From: a virus
Length of the DNA: 27,079 bases
IMG/VR virus record: IMGVR_UViG_3300027834_000281
Span: 1 to 27,079 of that record
Reading direction: 5' to 3' (one strand)
Shown: positions 21,771 to 27,079 of the stretch, piece after piece
Layout of the letters: each line of letters starts with the position of its first letter
Position numbering within the stretch: position 1 is the stretch's first letter
Program-made: the position numbers and the translations under genes
The notes under the pieces: model-generated
Seen by the model: only the letters and a program-made list of their open reading frames with translations
Told to the model about the DNA's origin: nothing
Databases searched by the model: none

Positions 21771-21790
21771 CCGCCATTGAGCGGTTTTTT
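21771..21790 (+). terminator. Short intrinsic terminator
   Basis: CCGC (21771-21774) pairs with GCGG (21781-21784), loop CCATTGA-like, followed by six Ts. It resembles the terminator after the methyltransferase gene (CATTGA loop in both). The stem is only 4 bp, so it may be leaky. Confidence 0.6.
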
Positions 21791-21804
21791 ATTGCGAGGT
21801 GTAT

Positions 21805-21981
21805 ATGGGCAACGTTAGAGGCCCGTTTCTTGAGTACGAATGCCATCAGTGCGGGCACGTGGTGAAAGAAAGCGCGCCGCGCAATGATGAGCGGCTAGTG
21901 GATAGGATTGCTGATCTTAATAACGAGCCAGAAAAGCGGATATGCGCTTGCTGCTGGTCGCCGCTGGAAACACAGCGTTAA
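21805..21981 (+). CDS. Small zinc-ribbon protein (58 aa)
   Basis: ATG 21805 has GAGG five bases upstream. CHQCG near the N-terminus and CACCW near the C-terminus form a classic CxxC...CxxC ribbon (YECHQCGHVVKES; ICACCWSPLE). Function unknown, one of several such small proteins here. Confidence 0.66.
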   Translation: MGNVRGPFLEYECHQCGHVVKESAPRNDERLVDRIADLNNEPEKRICACCWSPLETQR

Positions 21982-21999
21982 TTTTCGCCTGGAGGCTAT

Positions 22000-22266
22000 A
22001 TGTCACAACTCAGATTTACCAAAGGCACGCTTTACATTCGCCGCTTCAGAGAAGGCGATCAGGCCGACTCTATCTTTGATGCAGTGCGCATGGCTGCCAA
22101 TCAGCTGCTAAACAAGCGCAACGGCAAAGACTACTTCTACGTTGCTGTGCGACGCGGGCATCCCGGCACAGTGGTAGCAACCGGGCGTAGCAAGCGTGAC
22201 ATTCAGCGCTGCTTTATAGGCCGATCCTGGCAAAGCACCCAGAAGTTCTTCCGTACTGCTAAATAG
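22000..22266 (+). CDS. Small basic hypothetical protein (88 aa)
   Basis: ATG 22000 with GGAGG four bases upstream. Basic alpha-beta sequence (RFTKGTLYIRRFREGDQADS, KDYFYVAVRRGHPGTVVATG). Family unknown. Confidence 0.65.
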   Translation: MSQLRFTKGTLYIRRFREGDQADSIFDAVRMAANQLLNKRNGKDYFYVAVRRGHPGTVVATGRSKRDIQRCFIGRSWQSTQKFFRTAK

Positions 22267-22274
22267 AGGTTCTT

Positions 22275-22559
22275 ATGCAGGAGCGCAAGCAGGGGTGGTA
22301 CTGGGTGAAAATGAATAAAGCCACTGACAAATGGAGGCCCGACTATTACAAGGACGGCAAGTGGCATTCCATCTGGTCAATGCCAGAAGAAGATCCTATT
22401 CATTTTGAAATAGGGTCGCGAATACCTACGCCTGACGAGCCATGGCAGTGTGTGCCCAAAGAGCCCGATGGAGCAATGATGGTTGCGGGCCTAAAGGCTC
22501 GCGTTGAAGAGGATTCAACGGGTGCCGTCTATCGCGCCATGCTAGCCGCCTCGCCATAA
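22275..22559 (+). CDS. Hypothetical protein (94 aa), Trp-rich
   Basis: ATG 22275, AGAGG upstream. The start QERKQGWYWVKMNKATDKWR and KDGKWHSIWSMPEEDP recall the small Trp-rich domain with a GWYWV/W-x-P pattern found in phage and DUF551-like proteins. No assigned function. An attenuator-like structure follows the stop. Confidence 0.64.
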   Translation: MQERKQGWYWVKMNKATDKWRPDYYKDGKWHSIWSMPEEDPIHFEIGSRIPTPDEPWQCVPKEPDGAMMVAGLKARVEEDSTGAVYRAMLAASP

Positions 22560-22566
22560 CCGCCAT

Positions 22567-22620
22567 GTTAATTTTTTCGACTCTACTGTAGCCGCGTAAA
22601 AATTAACACGCGGCTTTTTT
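22567..22620 (+). terminator. Intrinsic terminator with a competing upstream arm
   Basis: AGCCGCG (22590-22596) and CGCGGCT (22609-22615) form the hairpin, followed by a T-run to 22620. GTTAATTTTT (22567-22576) is exactly complementary to AAAAATTAAC (22598-22607) in the terminator loop. Pairing of the two would give a pseudoknot or an alternative fold and could alter termination. Confidence 0.75.
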
Positions 22621-22635
22621 ACGCCTGGAGTTTAT

Positions 22636-23079
22636 ATGCAAACCAATATCCCGCCCCGCCCTACTGTTACCGACAAGATGATTGAAGAAGCCGCCAAAAC
22701 AGTGGCCGCTAAAGTCGATATCCGTAGCGAAGACATCATTCGTGTTTATCGCCATTCAATGGATGGCTTTGAGCTCGCAATAGAGCTTAAAGATAACTAC
22801 GTCGATGTTGATCGTAGCGACATGTACGAACTTGATGAAATGGAGCGCCTGGTAAGCGACGCGCTAACGAAGGCAGAGAAAGAGTGGTTTACGGCCAACA
22901 ATATTCAGCCGCCCTACCCGATCGGCACGCGCGTTAAAGAAGGCGTTATTGAGCATATCGACACGTACCGGGTCGCTCATTATCTAGTGCGCAAATGGGA
23001 AACACCGCCGGAAGAAAAGAGCTGGTTAGTGATCAAGTTTGAAAAGGCGGTGCCCGCGCCGGAAGAGATCATCGCATAG
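22636..23079 (+). CDS. Hypothetical phage protein (147 aa)
   Basis: ATG 22636, GGAG upstream, first gene after the terminator at 22620. An N-terminal alpha-beta part (TDKMIEEAAKTVAAKVDIRS, FELAIELKDNYVDVDRSDMY), then a beta-rich end (IGTRVKEGVIEHIDTYRVAH). I do not recognise it. It is the only protein gene in the same short transcription unit as the mini-CRISPR, so a link, such as an anti-CRISPR role, deserves testing but has no sequence support. Confidence 0.65.
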   Translation: MQTNIPPRPTVTDKMIEEAAKTVAAKVDIRSEDIIRVYRHSMDGFELAIELKDNYVDVDRSDMYELDEMERLVSDALTKAEKEWFTANNIQPPYPIGTRVKEGVIEHIDTYRVAHYLVRKWETPPEEKSWLVIKFEKAVPAPEEIIA

Positions 23080-23085
23080 CCACTA

Positions 23086-23173
23086 TTTCCCTGCCGCCCA
23101 GGCAGCTTAGAAACAAATACGGCGCAATACGCATAGCTTGTTGTGCTTCCCTGCCGCACAGGCAGTTAAACCA
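23086..23173 (+). CRISPR. Minimal type I-F-like CRISPR array (2 repeats, 1 spacer, no cas genes)
   Basis: Repeat 1 (23086-23113) and repeat 2 (23146-23173) are 28 bases; the spacer (23114-23145) is exactly 32. Each repeat has the I-F hairpin CTGCC-GCMCA-GGCAG. Repeat 1 ends with the 8-base handle CTTAGAAA. It differs from the I-F pattern GTTCACTGCCGCACAGGCAG plus handle at about 3 of 28 positions. Repeat 2 keeps its first 20 bases except two, while its last 8 have decayed. In type I-F, Cas6f cuts after the hairpin, so one 60-base crRNA (8+32+20) needs precisely the conserved parts. The unit follows the 22636 gene and precedes a terminator. Confidence 0.88.
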
Positions 23174-23181
23174 TTCCACTT

Positions 23182-23210
23182 GCCCCGCTTAACCGCGGGG
23201 CTTTCTGTTT
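23182..23210 (+). terminator. Intrinsic terminator downstream of the mini-CRISPR
   Basis: GCCCCGC (23182-23188) and GCGGGGC (23195-23201) form a perfect 7-bp stem with a 6-base loop, followed by TTTCTGTTT. It defines the 3' end of the transcript that carries the array. Confidence 0.82.
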
Positions 23211-23222
23211 CCGGAGAACGTT

Positions 23223-23531
23223 ATGCAGTGTGAATGCCAAACGGAAATTGCCGAGATATTAGCTGGGCACGTCAAAAAGAAGTTGCCAGATGGCTATCAA
23301 GACTTCGATGCGAAGCTGGATGGGTACGGCTTCGCCATGCAGGGCGACAAGCTAACTGCGCCATTCATGATCGCCTATCGCGGTGAAGTTCAGGTGCCAA
23401 AGAAAGGCGGTAACGGGATGAAGCGACAGAAAATAGACACTACCGTTACCGCCAACTACTGCCCCTTCTGCGGCAAGGCTGCCAAGCCTGAAAAAGAACC
23501 CGAAGCCAAAGAAGAGCAGTCGACCGTATGA
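23223..23531 (+). CDS. Hypothetical zinc-binding protein (102 aa)
   Basis: ATG 23223, CGGAG upstream. An N-terminal CEC and a C-terminal YCPFCGKA could form one ribbon around an alpha-beta core (LPDGYQDFDAKLDGYGFAMQ). Lys/Glu-rich tail. It overlaps the next gene by ATGA. Family unknown, similar in build to phage proteins of this type. Confidence 0.66.
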   Translation: MQCECQTEIAEILAGHVKKKLPDGYQDFDAKLDGYGFAMQGDKLTAPFMIAYRGEVQVPKKGGNGMKRQKIDTTVTANYCPFCGKAAKPEKEPEAKEEQSTV

Positions 23532-23785
23532 AGTCGATCACAAAAACCGTCACCACCACCTACACGCCAGAGTGGATCAGAAAAGAGTTCGTTGTTTACG
23601 GGCCGGAGTTCCGAAAGGCGCGCGAACGGTCGCGTAAAAAGTACAACCTTTGCTTTGCCTGTAACACGCCCTTCCAGGATGGTGACGTCGTAGCGCTTGG
23701 TGGCTTCGGAAAGCACGGCAATAAAGTGCTGTGCCAGACATGCGCCACTGACTTAGCTGACGACGAACAGGAGACGCCTCAATGA
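23528..23785 (+). CDS. Small zinc-ribbon-like protein (85 aa)
   Basis: Coupled by 4-base overlaps on both sides. CFAC and CQTC (YNLCFACNTPFQDGDVVALG, KVLCQTCATDL) make a treble-clef-like pair. Function unknown. Confidence 0.66.
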   Translation: MKSITKTVTTTYTPEWIRKEFVVYGPEFRKARERSRKKYNLCFACNTPFQDGDVVALGGFGKHGNKVLCQTCATDLADDEQETPQ

Positions 23786-24018
23786 CACTCACCAGAACCC
23801 CGACCACATTCCATATCCATATCCCCGTTCGCGTCCTATTGAGCTATGGCGACAAGCGCTTGGGCGAAATAATCACGCACCCCGAGGGTGTAGAGGGTGC
23901 CCGCAAGGAGCTTCGCGAGATGCAGGAGAGCGGAGCCATCTTCTTGGTGTGCGACAGCAAGTGCGACAACCGCAAGCCAGACGGTTCTTGCGCTGGGCAC
24001 GTAGATCAGGAGGCCTAA
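23782..24018 (+). CDS. Small hypothetical protein (78 aa)
   Basis: ATGA overlap with the previous gene. The product (TTFHIHIPVRVLLSYGDKRL, LVCDSKCDNRKPDGSCAGHV) ends in three Cys and one His that may bind metal. No family recognised. Confidence 0.63.
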   Translation: MTLTRTPTTFHIHIPVRVLLSYGDKRLGEIITHPEGVEGARKELREMQESGAIFLVCDSKCDNRKPDGSCAGHVDQEA

Positions 24019-24020
24019 TC

Positions 24021-24221
24021 ATGGGCACACCCAGCCCCAATAGCCCAAACGCTCTATGGGCCAAGCATGGCTACGAAATTGAGCGAATCCCCCGCCGTGG
24101 AAGCGGTGGCCACCATCGTATTATTCGCGACCCTAGTGGTCGCGTTGTGCTTCAGGACGCTGCCCACGCAGACGAGCTGAAGTGGATCAACGACAACATT
24201 GAGACCATCCCCAATGATTGA
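24021..24221 (+). CDS. Small hypothetical protein (66 aa)
   Basis: ATG 24021 has GGAGG seven bases upstream. The motif RRGSGGHHRIIRDPSGRVVL is superficially like HicA toxins but lacks the HicA fold order and any HicB partner. Its 3' end overlaps the methyltransferase gene by 8 bases. Confidence 0.62.
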   Translation: MGTPSPNSPNALWAKHGYEIERIPRRGSGGHHRIIRDPSGRVVLQDAAHADELKWINDNIETIPND

Positions 24222-25911
24222 ACGGAAAGAGGTGAAGCACTTCCACTTGTTTTGTGGGTTGGGTGGTGGTGCTAAAGGCTTTAATCGCGGGCACGCCCGT
24301 GTAGGCAACATGGAGGCGCGCTTTCGCTGCATCGGCGGTATCGACGTAGACGCGGGTGCGATCGCTGACTTTCAGCGCCTTTCAGGTGCGCCCGGTACCG
24401 CCATGGACTTGTTCGATCGGGAACAGTACCAGGCCTTTCACGACAAGGCCCCGCCTGCTGACTGGCGGGAAGCGACCCCGGCAGATATTCAAGCCGCTGC
24501 CGGTGGCGAAAACCCCAACATCATCTTCCTGTCAGCGCCGTGCAAAGGCTTTAGCGGCCTGCTGTCGCAATCGCGCAGCACCACGCCCAAGTATCAGGCG
24601 CTTAACAAGTTAACGCTTCGCGGCATGTGGCTGGCCCTGGAGGCCTTCGCCGACAACCCGCCAGAGCTGATTATCTTTGAAAACGTGCCGCGCATCGCTA
24701 ATCGTGGGCGCCCGCTACTCGACAAGATCATGGCAATGCTTGAGCACTATGGGTACCACACGGCAGAAACAACGCATGATTGCGGCGAGCTTGGCGGGCT
24801 AGCCCAGTCCCGCAAGCGCTTTCTGCTGGTGGCCAGGCATGCCGAGAAGGTGCCGCCGTTCCTGTATGAGCCGGTGAAGCGCCCGCTTCGCGCCGTAGGT
24901 GACGTGCTAGGTGATATGCCGACGCCTGGTGACGAACTCGCCGGCGCAATGCACCGCATTCCTCGTTTGCAGTGGAAAACCTGGGTACGCCTCGCCTTCG
25001 TTGAGGCCGGGAGTGATTGGCGATCGCTTAACCGCCTAGGCGTGCAAGACGGTTATTTAAGCGACTACCTGATTGTTCCTGAATATCGCAGCGGTTACAT
25101 GGGCGTCAATAAGTGGGCCGAATCCATGGGCACTGTCGCTGGTCGCAATACGCCAAGTAACGGCGCGTTCTCGGTTGCGGATCCACGCTTTGAGCAATCG
25201 GCCCGCTGGAAAGATGGTCAAGCCTACGGTGTTCGCCGCTGGGATGGACCTACCGGCGCTATCACTGGACAGCAATCACCAGGCCAAGGCGCGTTTTCAG
25301 TCGCTGACCCGAGACGCAAAGGCCCAACGTATGGCAAGTACGCCATTACGCCGTGGGATAAATCATCTGGGACAGTGATATCAGGTAGCACTACAGGCCA
25401 AGGCGCTTACGGTGTCGCAGATCCACGCCCTAACCTGAATCGCTCAAAAGGCGACCACTATCTAACAGCAGGTCACTACGGCGTTGTGCCTTGGCAGTCT
25501 GGTTGCGGCGCGGTATCGGCATTCGCTGGTCACGACAACGGCAAATGGTCAGTAGCCGACCCTCGCTTGCCCGAAGCTAACGACAAAGTAGTGGCCGTCA
25601 TCCGTGCCCTGGACGGCACTTGGCACCGCCCTTTCACCACACTGGAACTTGCTGCCCTGCAAGGCCTGGTTGACCCCTGCGAACACTTTGAGCTTGAAGG
25701 GCTAAGCGACAGCGCTTGGCGCGAACGCATTGGAAACGCCGTGCCTGCCCCCGCCGCTGAAGCTATTGCAGGCGTCATGGGTACCACGCTGTTACTCGCT
25801 TGGAGCGGTGAAACCTTCGCCCTTGGCGCTACGCCCATTTGGGTAAGGCAAGTCGCTGCAGGGTTAGCCCTAAAGCAGCCCAACAAACCTACTTCAAACG
25901 CCGCCCATTGA
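24214..25911 (+). CDS. Phage DNA C5-cytosine methyltransferase (Dcm-type) with repeated recognition region
   Basis: 565 residues, ATG 24214 inside the end of the previous gene; no strong ribosome site, so probably coupled. Motif I HLFCGLGGGAKGF (about 11-22), motif IV APCKGFSG with catalytic Cys110, motif VI ENVP (Glu156), motif VIII QSRKR (198-202), and motif X RIGNAVPAP near 506. It transfers methyl from S-adenosylmethionine to cytosine C5. Between motifs VIII and X are four repeats ending SVADPR or GVADPR (about 300-451), where the target-recognition domain lies. No partner nuclease is present, so defence evasion is likely. Confidence 0.9.
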   Translation: MIERKEVKHFHLFCGLGGGAKGFNRGHARVGNMEARFRCIGGIDVDAGAIADFQRLSGAPGTAMDLFDREQYQAFHDKAPPADWREATPADIQAAAGGENPNIIFLSAPCKGFSGLLSQSRSTTPKYQALNKLTLRGMWLALEAFADNPPELIIFENVPRIANRGRPLLDKIMAMLEHYGYHTAETTHDCGELGGLAQSRKRFLLVARHAEKVPPFLYEPVKRPLRAVGDVLGDMPTPGDELAGAMHRIPRLQWKTWVRLAFVEAGSDWRSLNRLGVQDGYLSDYLIVPEYRSGYMGVNKWAESMGTVAGRNTPSNGAFSVADPRFEQSARWKDGQAYGVRRWDGPTGAITGQQSPGQGAFSVADPRRKGPTYGKYAITPWDKSSGTVISGSTTGQGAYGVADPRPNLNRSKGDHYLTAGHYGVVPWQSGCGAVSAFAGHDNGKWSVADPRLPEANDKVVAVIRALDGTWHRPFTTLELAALQGLVDPCEHFELEGLSDSAWRERIGNAVPAPAAEAIAGVMGTTLLLAWSGETFALGATPIWVRQVAAGLALKQPNKPTSNAAH

Positions 25912-25921
25912 GGCGGTTTTT
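25901..25921 (+). terminator. Intrinsic terminator overlapping the methyltransferase stop
   Basis: CCGCC (25901-25905) and GGCGG (25912-25916) with loop CATTGA, followed by five Ts. The loop contains the TGA stop of the methyltransferase gene, so translating ribosomes should weaken the hairpin. Confidence 0.7.
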
Positions 25922-25939
25922 GCTTCCTGGAGAAATACT

Positions 25940-27079
25940 ATGTGGTTCAAAAACATTCAACTCTACCGTCTGCACGATCAGCAACTACTTAGCCCAGAGC
26001 AAATGGAGGCCATATTAGAAGAAGGCCGAGCCAAGCCGCTAGGCGATGCCGATGCGCGCCGCATTGGATGGAGCGCCCCCGCTGGCCGCATAGGGAGCGG
26101 TCAGATGATGCACGAAATACAAGGCCAGCGCCTGTTGAGCGCGCTACGTCAAGAGCGCCTGCTCCCCGCGCCGGTCGTGAAAGAAGAAGTTGAAGAGCGT
26201 GTAGCGGATATCGAGGCTGCCGAAGGTCGCAAAGTAACGCGGAGAGAAAAGACCGCCTTGAAAGAACAGGTGACCGAAGAGCTTATGCCACGCGCCTTTG
26301 TGCGGAGCCATAAAATTGACCTTTGGTGGGATACCCAGCGAGGCCTGATAGGTATTGACGCCTCTAGCCGAAGCCGCGCTGAGGATGTGCTTGATTTGCT
26401 GCGCGAGACCCTGGGGAGCCTCAAAGTTACGCCACTGGCTACGCAATCGCTGCCCATTCGGGCCATGACAACGTGGTTAGAGGATACCGCCAGCCGACCT
26501 TCCGACCTACAGCTAGGCGATAACTTCGAGCTGAAAGCAAAAGGCGATGATGGCGTAGTGCGCGCACGACAGGTGGACCTCGACAGTGACGAAATGCAGC
26601 AGCTACTCGAAAGCGGGCGCCAAGCTAGCAAGCTAGCGCTCTCGCTTGAGGGTCAACTGTCCTTTGTCATGAACGATGACCTGTCACTGAAGTCGCTGCG
26701 CTTTGGCGACGCGCTGATTGAAGAGGCTGACCATTCTGACGATGGTGACGATGCCCTTGCTCGCCTGGAAACGGACTTCATTATTATGGCTGGGGCGCTG
26801 GGCAACTCGGTAGACCGAATCATTGAGTGGCTTGGAGGCGAAACAGTTAGAACGGAAGCGTCAGAACCGCAGTCCTCTCCGAACGAGGACGAAGATGCCC
26901 TCTATCCGCAAGCAGTGGCCTTTGTGACCGAAACCCGCAAAGCCTCCATGTCAGCAATCCAGCGGCAGTTCAAAATTGGCTACAACCGCGCAGCGCGCCT
27001 GGTAGAGACCATGGAGCAAAACGGGCTGATATCGCCGATGAATTCCAGTGGCCAGCGTACTGTGCTTCAAGTCGCCTAA
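25940..27079 (+). CDS. rdgC: RdgC recombination-associated protein fused to an FtsK-gamma-like domain
   Basis: 379 residues. The N-terminal ~300 match RdgC: MWFKNIQLYRLHDQQLLSPE, GWSAPAGRIG, EIQGQRLLSALRQERLLPAP, RAFVRSHKIDLWWDTQRGLI, PIRAMTTWL, QLSFVMNDDLSLKSLRF. RdgC is a ring-shaped dimer that binds DNA and restrains RecA. After an acidic linker, residues 319-379 (DALYPQAVAFVTETRKASMS, QFKIGYNRAARLVETMEQNG) match the FtsK gamma winged helix, which in FtsK reads KOPS sequences. Ordinary RdgC is about 300 residues. The stop is the last codon of the window. Confidence 0.85.
   Translation: MWFKNIQLYRLHDQQLLSPEQMEAILEEGRAKPLGDADARRIGWSAPAGRIGSGQMMHEIQGQRLLSALRQERLLPAPVVKEEVEERVADIEAAEGRKVTRREKTALKEQVTEELMPRAFVRSHKIDLWWDTQRGLIGIDASSRSRAEDVLDLLRETLGSLKVTPLATQSLPIRAMTTWLEDTASRPSDLQLGDNFELKAKGDDGVVRARQVDLDSDEMQQLLESGRQASKLALSLEGQLSFVMNDDLSLKSLRFGDALIEEADHSDDGDDALARLETDFIIMAGALGNSVDRIIEWLGGETVRTEASEPQSSPNEDEDALYPQAVAFVTETRKASMSAIQRQFKIGYNRAARLVETMEQNGLISPMNSSGQRTVLQVA

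Noticed and set aside
24021-24221. HicA-like toxin
   Set aside because: Only a GSGGHHR motif is shared; no HicB gene is adjacent and the rest does not follow the HicA pattern.

Overview
This window looks like the early, regulatory and packaging-proximal half of a lambda-type temperate phage or prophage of a gammaproteobacterium. A halophile such as Halomonas is my guess from protein style and base composition; no host gene is present to confirm it. No integrase, lysis or virion structural gene lies in the window, and both edges are inside phage sequence: a truncated large terminase at the left and the stop codon of rdgC at the right.

Layout. Bases 1-8183 form a leftward (minus) operon. In transcription order it holds a Cro/YdaS-like HTH protein, a BRO-N antirepressor-like protein, a lambda O-like initiator with five origin iterons inside its gene, a lambda P-like helicase loader, a Cys-rich protein, NinB, a DUF968/Ref-like protein, a 39-residue membrane protein, a RuvC-like resolvase, two small proteins, an XRE protein and the small and large terminase subunits. 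Most junctions are 4-base ATGA/GTGA overlaps. Bases 8184-8360 are the divergent switch. A CI-like repressor without a peptidase domain and a J-domain protein are read rightward from it. A second promoter near 10280-10306, with two 18-base palindromes over its -35 and -10, opens a long rightward operon. That operon carries a LuxR-type HTH protein, a boxA-like site, a cluster of structured non-coding elements (11173-12060), small membrane proteins, and a recombination block (coiled-coil protein, YqaJ-type exonuclease, small protein, RecT). It continues with about 20 small accessory genes, many with Cys pairs, a second J-domain protein, a C5 cytosine methyltransferase and an RdgC with an FtsK-gamma-like C-terminus. 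At least five intrinsic terminators lie inside this operon, which implies processive antitermination.

Most remarkable features. (1) At 23086-23173 there is a minimal CRISPR array of type I-F form: repeat 28, spacer 32, repeat 28, with no cas genes. The parts needed to make one crRNA are kept; only the dispensable 3' handle of the last repeat has decayed. It sits between a gene and a terminator, so it should be transcribed. This fits a phage-borne mini-array or RNA anti-CRISPR. (2) Three copies of a hairpin followed directly by a long-range stem occur at 11173-12060, with compensatory base changes between copies. (3) An RdgC-FtsK-gamma fusion. (4) Two J-domain proteins in a phage with O/P-type replication. 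(5) Iterons inside the O-like gene, one of them read in a different codon frame from the others.

How the parts should work together: the CI-like repressor binds ATCAAC-type palindromes at both promoters to hold lysogeny. After derepression, O and P load the host DnaB at the iterons, with phage J proteins possibly recruiting host DnaK. The exonuclease, RecT, NinB, resolvase and RdgC handle recombination, the methyltransferase modifies DNA, and the mini-array acts on CRISPR or on competitors.
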